Below, one piece after another: positions 9,970 to 20,091 of a DNA stretch of 64,000 bases. The DNA is from Whalleya microplaca (taxonomy: Eukaryota > Ascomycota > Sordariomycetes > Xylariales > Xylariaceae): positions 186,001 to 250,000 of the forward strand of contig MU385722.1 of the NCBI GenBank assembly GCA_022497155.1, written 5' to 3'. The notes below the pieces were generated by a model. That model ran no database searches. It was not told the origin of the DNA and worked only from the letters and a program-made list of their open reading frames with translations. The translations under genes and the position numbers were made by a program. Position 1 is the stretch's first letter; each line of letters opens with the position of its first letter.

Positions 9970-10250
9970 TTGGTTCTAAGACAAAGGAGCAGCCAACATC
10001 GAAAATATCTCCTTCCCACAAAGATTACTCGTTGTTGGTTGTTCGACTTGGACTACGCAAACCTCGCTAGTATTAGTTAATCAATCCGAAGTTGGTTACA
10101 AGACTAGACTATTTCCTCACGGGATCATTGTCATTGCAAGAAACTCTCCTATTGTTTGTCCGTATTCATATCGTCTTTTTTTTAATCATACAAACGTGCA
10201 TGGGCCCCTCTCTCGATGAACGTGATCCGATCCGGTGATCCAACACACAC

Positions 10251-11994
10251 TCAGATCTCGAAAATCTCGCCGGCCCCGTACCCGCCGCCACCGCGCCTAG
10301 CATCGACGAGGTCCAGGCGCCAGCCCTCCCAGTTCTTCAGGCCCCTCTTGATGTCCTTGATGCGCTCGAGGCGCCGGCGGCCCTCCTCCTCCTGGGCGCG
10401 GCGGAAGGCGTCCTCGTCGAACTCGAGGTCGTCGTCCTCGAGCAGCGGCTCGTCCTTCTCGTCCGCCGGCGCCGCCGCGCCCGTCAGCGCGTTGATGCCG
10501 CTGGTCAGGAAGTCGCCGAAGCCCTTGGCGCCGCCCTTGCGCGCCGTGTTCGGTGACACCAGCCCCCCGCCCAGGTCGATGTTGGTGAAGCCGCCCGTGG
10601 GGCTGTTCGCGTCCTCGCCCACGCCGGGCTCCATCTCCCGGCGGCGCTGGTGCCAGATGCCGCGGCGCAGGTCGTAGACCTCGCTCTCCAGATCGCGGAT
10701 CTTCTTCTCCATGCGCTGGCGCTCTTCGTCCTCCAGCTCGTCCACGCCGTCGTCGTCCCCGCCGCCCTCGGCAGCGTCCTTCTTCCGCAGGCGCAGGTTC
10801 TCCGCCTCCAGCTTCTCTATCTTGGCCTTGGTCTCCTGGGCCTCCTTCTCAGCGCGCTCCTTCTCCTTGCGCAGGGCCGACGACCGGCTGTCGTTCTCCT
10901 TGTGCAGGTTGCCGAGCGCCGTGACCTTCTTGTCCAGGGCCTCGCTCTTCTTCTCCAGCTCGGCCTTCTCGGCCCTCAGCGTCTCGAGCTCGCGCTCGAG
11001 GTGGCGCAGCTTGGTCTCCGCGCTCGTGCGCTCGCTGCCCTCCTTCACGGCCCGCTCCGTCGTGCGCTCCAGGTTGCGCTTGAGGTCCGCGAGCTCGCGC
11101 TGCGCCTTCATCGCCGCCTGCTCCGCGCGCGCGAGCTTTTCTTCCAGCGCCACGATCTGCTCCTGGTGCGTGCCCCCCGCGGACGACTGCCGCTCGGCTT
11201 GCGCGCGCAGGCGCGATATCTCGAGCTCCATCGTCTCTATGGTAGCCGATTTCGACGCCAGCTGGGCTTGCAGCTCGTTCGGAGGCGAGGACATGGAGAT
11301 TGAAGGCGAAGAGCCGTGGCGCTTGGTGGCAGCCGATTGGAGTTGCGAGTTTTGCCGCTGAAGAGCGGCGATTTCTGCTTTCTGTGAAGTTGCTTGATCA
11401 GCATGAAGGCCTAATGGTTCGTGACCAGAAAATTGTCTCTTACTAGCTTTTCGACTTGGCTGTCCGGACCATCTCTGTCTGTCTCCCGCAAATCAGAAAG
11501 TTCCTCTTCAGCCTTTTGCCATCGCTTCTCCGCATCGGTTGCTTCTTTTGCGAGTCTCTTGTTCTCCTTCTCTAGATCATCAATGCGCGCCACCTGCTTT
11601 CGGTAGATCTCAGGAGCCGTCTCGCCCTCGGGGCTTAGGGGAAAGCCGGTCGGAGACACGGTCCCTTGACGAAAAGAGGAGGAACGGAGCTTCGACTGCT
11701 GCGAAAGAGAGGCGCTGGTCGGAGCTGGGGAGACGGGCTGTTCTGGCGCATCTTCCACTGCAGGCTCGTCGTCGCCAGCGGTACTGGCTTCAGCTTTCGT
11801 TTCGCTGGCTGCTTCTGCCTTGTCCTTCTTGGCGCCGGCCTTCTTGCCTTTCTGCTTTTTCATTTGCTCGACCTATTATAGCACTAGAGTTAGCATAATA
11901 ATATTGACAGTGCATAAAGCCTGTGCATAGAAGCTCGTACCCTCTTCTTGGCCGCAGCGAGCTTCTCGGCCCTCGTCTTCTCGTCGTCGGCCAT
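10251..11994 (-). CDS. Long coiled-coil protein (M-protein-repeat / golgin-like)
   Basis: Three exons on the minus strand: 11941-11994, 11444-11872 and 10251-11381, giving 537 aa. Both introns (68 and 62 nt) are GT..AG and phase 0. The start MADDEKTRAEKLAAAKKR leads into a lysine/alanine-rich low-complexity region, then a proline/serine linker. A long heptad-rich coiled coil (roughly residues 115-390) is dominated by E, K, R, L and A. The C-terminal third is acidic (LLEDDDLEFDED) and ends in a short conserved-looking tail (GLKNWEGWRLDLVDARRG, then a glycine run). This matches fungal proteins annotated as M protein repeat proteins; a tethering or Golgi role is possible but unproven. No GRIP domain is seen. 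It is convergent with copy 2 of the duplication and divergent from the HAD gene. Confidence 0.8.
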
Positions 11995-12352
11995 GTTTTT
12001 ATTTTTATTTTCGAGTCCAAGTCAAATATGAAAGCTGATATATGAGTATAACCGTAGAGAGCTTCTTCGAAGTAAAGTTGAGGTCGACGGGACACGGATT
12101 GCTCTTGCAATGATGTAGGATGATGGGCTTATGTGTCCAGAGGACAGCTTCAAGGTTCCGGGCCTTAATGGGGAGCTCGTGTGCACGGACCACATCACCG
12201 TCCAGGGCTGAGCGACTTACACTGACTGGAGCCGTTTAAGTTTGACTGACATTTGACTGACATTAGTATATTATTAGTTTGACAACTACAACTACCCAAG
12301 TTAAACGAGCATCTGTGTTATTCTCATCATATCTGAAACTCCCTACTATTGA

Positions 12353-13958
12353 ATGAAAATAAGCGTGGCCTCTCATCGTACCGGCAACTCATTGATGCGC
12401 AGGCTCCTCTCTACAATGGCGCAAGCAACACCGAGACGGTTTGCGCCGTTAAATAAAACACATGGGCAACAGAGCGACCACCCGCAGCTCAAAGGGGTGA
12501 TATTTGATGTGGACGGAACACTATGGTGAGTTGTATGCATGTCTGATATGTATCCCATCAACTTGAGTTACTGTCTGCTGTATGAAAATGAGAGCATGGA
12601 AATGAGAGTATGGGGCGACTAAAAGATGTCGATGAGACTGTGACTCAGCAGCTAATAAGAGTCTACTATTTCGCTATATACTCCTCGTCTAGCATAAGAC
12701 ACTGTATCTCTCATCTTCATACTCAAGTTCTATATATTGCCTCCTACTTCATGCTCCTATCTCTTAAACTGACTAACCAAGAACCAATCCTAGTGAGCCT
12801 CAAAATCACATGTTCAAGGAAATGCGTGCCGTCTTGGGCATACCCAAGAGCACCGACATCCTGGAACACATATACTCGCTGCCGCAACCCTCGCACCAGG
12901 AAGAAGCTATGGAGGCGATCCGCGCCATCGAGCGCAGAACCATGGTCCAGCAAGTTGCGCAGCCGGGCCTCGTGGACCTGATGTCGTACCTGGATGCGCA
13001 GGGGCTGCGTAAAGGAAGTGAGTTTAATCCCTTCTCCCTCCTGCCCTGCGTTCTCAGATCTATTAGTATATATGTCCTGTTGGAGCACATACGTAGACAT
13101 ATACACGAATATATATGTGTATATATGTCCGGAAGCCAAGAACCCCTAAACAGGCCACAGACCCTCCCTTAATCCCTCACGAAACCATCTAGACAGAGGA
13201 AGAAGACACTAACGGATGCCGCAGTCTGCACGCGCAACTTCGCGCAGCCCGTGAACCACCTGCTCACCAAGTTCCTATCCGGGCACGACTTCGCGCCCAT
13301 CATCACGCGGGACTTCCGGCCGCCGAGTACGTATTCCGTAGTCTCTGTTCACTTCGCTTCCCCCCCTTCGCTATATCAGCCCATTTACCCCAAGAGTCCA
13401 GTCCAGCCCAACCTACCTACCCTTTTCAAGCTCAACCCCTATAAGCCATGATGCCCACATATACATATAGCCTCCCGAACATCCCTAACAGGGCTACTAC
13501 ATACCAACTAACATCCCCCAGAACCCGACCCAGCAGGCCTCCTCCACATAGCCCGCAGCTGGGGCCTCGTGCGCCCCATCGCCTCCCCCTCATCCCCCTT
13601 GGACACCTCTCACCTGTTATCCAACTCCAACTCCTCCGAAACCCAGACCTCAGAGGCCGTAGGCCCCTCAACCACCACCCCAGACCCCAAGACAGAGGGG
13701 GCAACGGAGGTCGGCGACGCATCCTCCCTAATCATGGTAGGCGACTCGATCGACGACATGACGGCGGGGCGCGCGGCGGGCGCCGCCACGGTGCTGCTCG
13801 TCAACGACGCGAACCGCCACCTCGCGGACCACGCGCACACGGACCTGGTGATCGAGAGGCTGGATGAGTTGATTGGGCACTTGGAGAGGGGGTTCGTGGG
13901 GAGGGAGGTGGGTGTGAAGGGGAAGGGGGAGGGGGAAGGGGTGGACGAGGGTGCTTGA
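12353..13958 (+). CDS. HAD-superfamily hydrolase (phosphatase-like)
   Basis: Four exons: 12353-12525, 12794-13017, 13225-13326 and 13522-13958, giving 311 aa. All introns are GT..AG and frames join cleanly. Motif I is FDVDGTL (D52, D54), completed across intron 1 as L-CEPQNHMF. Motif III lysine is in FRPPKPDPAGLL, created by the last splice. Motif IV is VGDSIDDMTAGRAAG. A helical cap lies between motifs I and III. The N-terminus is basic with RRLLSTM, suggesting a mitochondrial presequence, with alternative internal ATGs. An unusual low-complexity insert (about 45 residues, rich in S, T and P) separates the motif III helix from motif IV. The C-terminus ends in G/E/K low complexity. The substrate is unknown; phosphoglycolate-phosphatase-like enzymes are the nearest group. 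Confidence 0.85.
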
Positions 13959-14095
13959 GGTTGAGGTTGAGGTTGAGTTGAGGTTGAGTTGAATTTGAGC
14001 TTGCGTGTGTGCTGTACATAGCGGAAGGGGAGGATGATGAGGATGGGGGAAGAGGGTGAGGGTGAGGGTGAGGGTAGGGGAGAGGGGAGAGGGTT
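13959..14095 (+). repeat. GGTTGA and GGGTGA short tandem repeats
   Basis: Directly after the HAD stop codon lies a run of GAGGTTGAG-type units, then several GAGGGT units and G-tracts at about 14052-14092. The G-tracts could form a G-quadruplex on the plus strand, probably inside the 3' UTR. These units resemble but do not match fungal telomere repeats (TTAGGG). Confidence 0.6.
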
Positions 14096-14911
14096 GTATA
14101 TATAATGCTCTCCTCGTAAAACCAATGCTACGAAGAATTACAAGATCAGGGGTTAGCTGTATAATTGTGAGCTGCAATGTCGATTTAACTACTGCCTACC
14201 GAGGATGGCACACCTGCACCAGATCTCTCGAACTCAGGACTTCATGAAGCATTACATACGAATGAAAATCATCTTACTCGGACTACGATCCCTCAAAGCA
14301 AGCACCACACTTCACACATTTAAATCACACTCACGCTCACGAACCACCAGCACAAAGTCATCCTCATATTTCGCTCTCGAGTACCGTATCATTGCCTCAG
14401 GCATATGGCTACTACCACTACTCTACTACTACTACTACTCTACGATATCTGGCTACCAAGCCGTTATGTAGATGGAACGCCTTTCTCAGCACAAAATTGT
14501 TTTTTACCTACCGTGAAGTAGTAAGTAGTAGTACTTAAGTTAGAGTTGGCGCTTTGTGATGTGATGATTTCCCACCCCTTCTCAATGACAACATTTCCCC
14601 GGTTCACGTTTTTAAGCCTTTTCTTCTCAAAATGCTTTGCTATGTGCTCTCCTTCTCCCTCTCTCCTCTCTCTTTCTCTTTCAAGATGGGCCCGTATGCT
14701 GCTTGTAGACGCATGTGTGTTGCGTGAAATGCGAGGGTAGATGTGTAGAGGGCGCGGCTCTCGAGATGCCCCAAAACGATGTTTACGCCAAACAATGCAG
14801 GTGCTGCTGAAAAGTCTTGCTCATAGGTTTATGAGCTCGACACGCTGTGCCAGGATAGTAGAGGAGCCTGGCTGGACAAATGTGGCATGGTAGCTTCGGG
14901 ATGACGCCTGC
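14096..14911. other. Intergenic region between convergent genes
   Basis: About 800 bp between the HAD gene and the MAPKK gene, containing 3' flanks and simple sequence (TAC/CTACTA repeats at 14410-14440, pyrimidine tract at 14640-14680). No gene seen. Confidence 0.5.
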
Positions 14912-16635
14912 TTATTTCTGCGGATACCCCATGCTTCCATAACCGCTGTTTGACGGTACACCGAATGTCGCTTGTCGCCGGCTCTCTCTCCGCAGCTCGT
15001 CTGGTGTCTCCTTTCTCGGCGGAGGGGGCGGCAGCCCACCAGAAGGTGCCAATCGAACCGGTAATGCGAACGTCCCCGCGCCGGCACTAGCGGGCAAGGA
15101 GAGATCCGCGGCTCCGACCTTAGGGATAGAGTTAGATGTTGCCGACCTCTGGCCAAGTCCTGGATGCGCATTGGAACCAGCGGCGCGACCGAGGCTGCCA
15201 ACGCCATTTCTTGTAGGCGATCGGTTGTGATGATGATCTCGTGGCGAAGCAATCGCCCCAGCGATTGGGATTTCACCCGAGGTTGGCGTGTAAGCCAAGT
15301 TGCCGTCGGTCCGGGTTGTGGGAGAATCGCCAGATCGCAAGAGCTCCTGGGTGGCCGGGGAAAGCTGGGGTACCAAATGCGACTTGCGGTTATCCTTCTC
15401 CATGAGCCCAACAGCCCACGCTCTCAGGTCCACGGGCGTCCGCTTTGCTGCCTGGACAAAGGGGTCTCGTTCCTGTATGAGCATTAGTAATGACATCGAG
15501 GACATCTATCAAGGCATTCCAATGCTTACCCAGAGTTCCTGAGGTGTAGGGCGTTCGTCGGGGTTCTTCGATAAGCACTTTTGAACCATGTCTTCTAGAA
15601 TCGATGGGAAAGCATCGCTCTTGGGGAGTCTCGGCGCAGGCTCGTGAACGATCTGTTGTAGAAGGTCCAAGATGCCAGCGGGGGCGCCATCTCCATCCGA
15701 TAGCTGTTCACTAGCAGCAAACGGAAATTTACCAATAGCCATTTCCATTATGGACAAGCCAAAACTCCACACGTCTGACTTTACCGTATACTTCTCGCCC
15801 TGGATTCGTTCAGGTGCCATGTATGTCGAGGTACCGACGAAGGTGTCGGCGATCGAGTTGACCAGTTCTCCCGATACTCCGAAATCGCAAAGTTTGATGT
15901 GACCCCGAGAGTTTATGAGGATGTTGGAGGGCTTAATATCTCGGTGCATGATGTGGAGCTTGGAGTATAAGTAGGTTAGGCCACCTAGAGTAGCTTCGGC
16001 GATCTTGCCGAGGACGTCGACTCGAATCGGTCCAAAGACACGGGAGACTCTATCGAGAGATCTATAGTATTCTTGTTAGATTTATACGAGCTTTATATCC
16101 TCCCTCGAGCTCACTTACCCAACGTCCATGTATTCCATGCACATTATCACGTCGTTATGCTCGTTCAGGAAAGCGCCATAGAAGGTCACAATGTAATCGG
16201 AGTGGCAGCCGTGCATGATCTGAAGTTCGCGCACGATTCGTTTCCGCAGCTCTTTCTTAGCCTCGACGTGGATGACCTGGAAAGCGATTAACCCTCGGCG
16301 TCTTCGGATGAAAGGGACACCTGTATAATTACCTTGCGAGCCATCGTTGTCCCCGTCGGCAAATGCTTGACTTTACTGACGGTACCTCCATTACCTGAAC
16401 CAAGCTCTTTCACGATCTCTAAATCCTCTTGTCTTAGGTCCAGATTGAATTCGATTCCAATTTCCAGCTGGGCCTCCTGGCCCACCTCCTCCGCTCTCGA
16501 ACCGCCGAACCCCCAGCCAGCCGGTTGGGCGTTGTTGTTGTTCGAGGAAGCGGGTTGCTTCGGGGCAGCGGGGGTTAGCGCTAGACCCTTGACGTTCTTG
16601 CGCTTCATGGAGCGCGGGGCGAACGAGTCCGTCAT
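14912..16635 (-). CDS. ste7: MAP kinase kinase, Ste7/MEK-2/Mst7 type
   Basis: Four exons on the minus strand: 16333-16635, 16119-16276, 15530-16061 and 14912-15472, giving 517 aa. All introns are GT..AG. The N-terminus has [14 protein letters not shown], a basic patch followed by L-x-L that fits a MAPK docking motif and is characteristic of the Fus3/Kss1-pathway MAPKK of filamentous fungi. Kinase motifs: glycine loop [21 protein letters not shown] around the ATP lysine, [11 protein letters not shown], the activation loop [16 protein letters not shown] with the S/T pair phosphorylated by the MAPKKK, and SDVWSFG. A C-terminal tail of about 150 residues rich in P, S and G follows. It would relay Ste11-type MAPKKK signals to the Fus3/Kss1-type MAPK controlling mating, appressorium or invasive growth in relatives. 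It is convergent with the HAD gene. Confidence 0.93.
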
Positions 16636-19600
16636 GATGGCGGGGTGATATGGGACGGGATGAAATCTTGGATATGTCAAGACTTAAAAATTAAAGGGAG
16701 ATGAGAAACCCAGATGGGACTCAGATGGGACTCAGATGCGACGACAGATGCGATGACAGAGTCCTTAGTGAGGTGATTCCAAGCCAGCGCGAGTGGGATA
16801 CGGGGAGGCGATTCGCATGTCCACCGCCCGGGCGAAATGCGTGTTGGTTCTCGATGCGGGCGTCGATGCGTAATAATGTCGATGCCCCTCACGGCCCCCT
16901 GAGCTGTGTGCAAAGGCGGAAAAAATTATCTCGATCCGATAGTAGCAGCACTAGTGGCCGTGACAGATGTACGACAGTGTGCTGCGGTGTGATACGCCGA
17001 GGAGCGTCGACAAGGAGGTTGGCCGTGATGAAGGCCAACAACTAGTTAATTAAGTTATTAGGCGTGGTGGAAGGGGAATGATGAATGCAGGAGGGCGCGG
17101 TGTGTCCATGGATGTGAGTGGGTGATGTGTGTAGGTACCTAAGTGGGTGGTTCGTGCGGGTGGTGGGGATGTACCTAAATAGTCGGGCTAGGCGGGCTAG
17201 GTAGGCTACAGCAGGTAGATTACAGTACTATGTAGACCACTAGACTACCTGACCTCACTGGAGTAGATGGGTACATTTGTATGTATGTACATCTGTATGT
17301 ACAGTGGGGGAGAGTTGGGGTGGGAGTTGGGGTGGGAGTTAATGTGGGATTGGGAGTGGCTCGTGTTCAGGTATCGACGAAAAGAGGAGGGAAAAATAAA
17401 AAAATTAATAAAAAAGTAGAAAAGATGTCGAGTACGGATAGTTTGGTAAAGACAACGATATAATTCAAATCGAATTATGATTTGTCTTGATTGAGAATAC
17501 ACAAATACTTACAGGGCAGTAGATTCCAGGCCTGTAAGTGAATGTGCCTGACTGGCCTCGGTTGATCCTATATGATGGTAGTGGTGGTGGTGGTGGTGGC
17601 GATGGTGATGGTGGTGTTGGTGGCGGTGGTGGTATTCTGTGGATGAATCGTAGGAAGATGCCGGAACAGGCGTCGGTGACATGCAGGGGCGCAGCGGCGT
17701 TAAAGCAATTGAGATTTTGTCAGGATTGCTTTGACCCTCTGGACCCAAGGCCGGATGACGAAGGGTTTAATGGTCAATGGTGAATGGATAGTCTTATGTA
17801 TTAATTGGTACCCTGCTGCTGATAGATCGGTGTTCGAGGCCCAGTCCGTAACTAGGTAGGAATGGCACCACCTGCAAATACAGAATAGATAACTTATTAC
17901 TAGTTACTGTAAAAGAGACAGGAGAGAGATGGAAGTCATCACAAGGACCGTGGAGGGAAAGCATGCAAGACCTTGAGGTGGCAAAGATGGGTTTGCGAAC
18001 AAAGAAAGGAGATGGAAGTGTTACTACTTCGTTGAGTTGGGAGACATTACTTACCTCTCTATGTTAGTGTTGGCTGGCTACTTAATAACAGTAGCAGAGT
18101 CAATAGGTACATACATGTATGTACTACGTATTGGGGGTTTGGTTTGGGGGGTTGAAACCGCTTCCTTCAAGTCATCGGCGCTCAAAGCGTTTACAGCTGC
18201 AATGTGAGTGGACTGTGACGAAAAGGTGAGGTCGAGGTGTGTGGTTGTGGTTGCGGCCCCAGCCTTTTCCAACCAGACGTTTCCACCAACGTGGGCCAAA
18301 GCTAAGTTAGGTAGCGCTTCGGGTAACGAGTACCAAGCGTCCAAGCCGATTGGCGGCCGTCATCCTTGTATATGTACAGCAGCTTAGCAGCTTAGCAAGC
18401 TTGGATAGCGTATAAAGGGGCACATCTGTGTATAGGAATTGGGCTATGGCTGCAACAGAAATCAATTAACTTCTAACTGAAGACGATGGAGGTTTCCATT
18501 TGGGAACTACACACATCCGCACATGTAAGATCAATATCCTGACTAGGTAAAGTTGTGCAGTGGCCGTGTTTTGTAAGCAGCCAATCTCTATCTAGGCTTA
18601 TTAGACGAACACTTATTACACGTATGTTGTACATCCGTTTGTCTATGACATCGCGGCCTACTGTCATCTAGAGAGGTCTAGGTACTTTTTGGCCAAACAC
18701 TAAGAATAGTATACTTGAATAGTCTGTATCTGCTAGCTGCGGTCTAACTGCAATGGAAGTTCTACACGCACCTATGCGTACTAGATGATTGAACCCTTCT
18801 TATTAGTCTCAAAAGAATTGTCCCATATACGGAAAACTTTCTAGTAAACCCCCTTTTCAGGGGCCCATTCCTCGAGGCGCGGGAACCAATGCATCCTAAT
18901 GGCCGAAGCAGCCTAGCCGTCATTTGATTTGACAGCTCTAGATTGGTCGCTGTCCCACACATGTTTAGAGTTGCGGACACAGCCAGTCTTGTGTCTGAAG
19001 TCGATCATTTGGCTATGATTGGCTGAATACGAGCTGTGGTATATATACACTCCAAAATGAGTAATGCATAGAGTATATCTAGATATCTTTGACTTTCAAT
19101 GTTCATGCCGCCTTAGATGGAGGAAGCAAATACACTTTCCAGGGCCTTTAAGCTGCGCTGGGACTGGTCTCTGGTACCGATACTCTTTAGCAAGATAGGT
19201 TCAACTATCTTAAGGTCATTCGCTCGAAGGTTGATGAACCTACACAATATCTACAGCACGTAATTGTACCTGATGAGCCTCATCATCTCTGGCTACAGTG
19301 TTTAAGCTTAGGTAGATATGTATAAGCTACCCGGCTATAGCCTGTTATAATTGTTTAGGCCTAACAAAGGTTGCGTTCTTATTATTGGAAAATTTGGGAA
19401 GCGAATCTCGATAATAAACCTCTTATTGCTGAGAAACTCCTTTCACACTTTGGTGAATCCTTGGGGAGCATTTGGCAAAACTGGCTTTGCAAACTCCTGA
19501 TGGGTATCCTTGCAAATCGTGAATGCCACTGCAATAATTGAATAAGACGGGTATGGCTATGCCCCACGAAGCATAGATGCTACCCCGCTATCAGATACCT

Positions 19601-20091
19601 ATCTATCGAGCTTTATCGATAAATCGGTCTATCTTGGCCGGCAGGGGTCGGCGAGTGGCAGCGCAAAAGCCACTTGTGGCGCAGGTGGCTACCTGTTGGC
19701 CATGACCCGACTCTGCTGTACAGGTAGGTACCTAACAACGCTTAACCTGTTTTAGATTTGGCAACCGTCCAATCGCGCAAGGCTACCTGAGCTATCGGGA
19801 AACGCGATACAATTTTCCAGCTTCTCAAGTTCCATTGTCTTATTAAAGACTTCCAACTACAAACTTTATTCTTTCCATCCTTCCTACCCTCTCTCACAAT
19901 TTATTCTTTCCTTCCGTTCTCTCCTACAAGGCGTGGATGACGACATCGCGGTCGTGCCAGTTCTACGATCACCAACTACCATAGATTTTCCTTTCTCCTG
20001 CTTCCGGTCACGCTCATCACGCCTAGCAGAACCGAACCGTAAATAAAGACACAACTTCACGCTTTTTCCATCACCCACCTGACCCGACAAG
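16636..20091. other. Long intergenic region with G-rich repeats
   Basis: About 3.4 kb between the divergent MAPKK and SPT6 genes. It holds G-rich direct repeats (GGGAGTTGGGGT units, 17301-17360) and a GGT/GAT trinucleotide run at 17577-17636. Around 19100-19560 there are short plus-strand open pieces with coding-like residue usage but no recognised family. The last 250 bp before SPT6 are pyrimidine-rich (TTCTTTCC, CCTACCCTCTCTC), as in a strong constitutive fungal promoter. No gene is called. Confidence 0.5.

Larger units (their letters stand above)
8703..10200 (+). repeat. Tandem duplication, copy 2 (about 1.5 kb)
   Basis: Begins with a decayed copy of the esterase tail (GGAGTTCTTTTCGCAGTT, then TTCC in place of CTCA) and ends around 10200 near ATATCGTC followed by a T-run, matching ATATCG and a T-run at the end of copy 1 (about 8675). 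It is directly adjacent to copy 1 and in the same orientation, so it is a simple tandem duplication. No inverted repeats or element-like ends were seen. Confidence 0.8.

Noticed and set aside
10650..11361. Two long plus-strand frames opposite the coiled-coil gene
   Set aside because: Composed of leucine or serine/arginine runs that are the complement of the E/K/L heptads; shadows only.
13959..14095. GGTTGA/GGGTGA units as interstitial telomere repeats
   Set aside because: Units differ from TTAGGG and merge with the G/A-rich end of the HAD coding region; simple expansion is more likely.
18078..18344. 88-codon minus-strand frame between MAPKK and SPT6
   Set aside because: Short, no domain, no signal sequence, no supporting splice context.
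19100..19570. Possible transposase fragment (coding-like pieces, SPKCERSFS on the minus strand)
   Set aside because: No DDE or hAT signature, no terminal repeats, and the coding-like pieces lie on opposite strands; evidence too weak.
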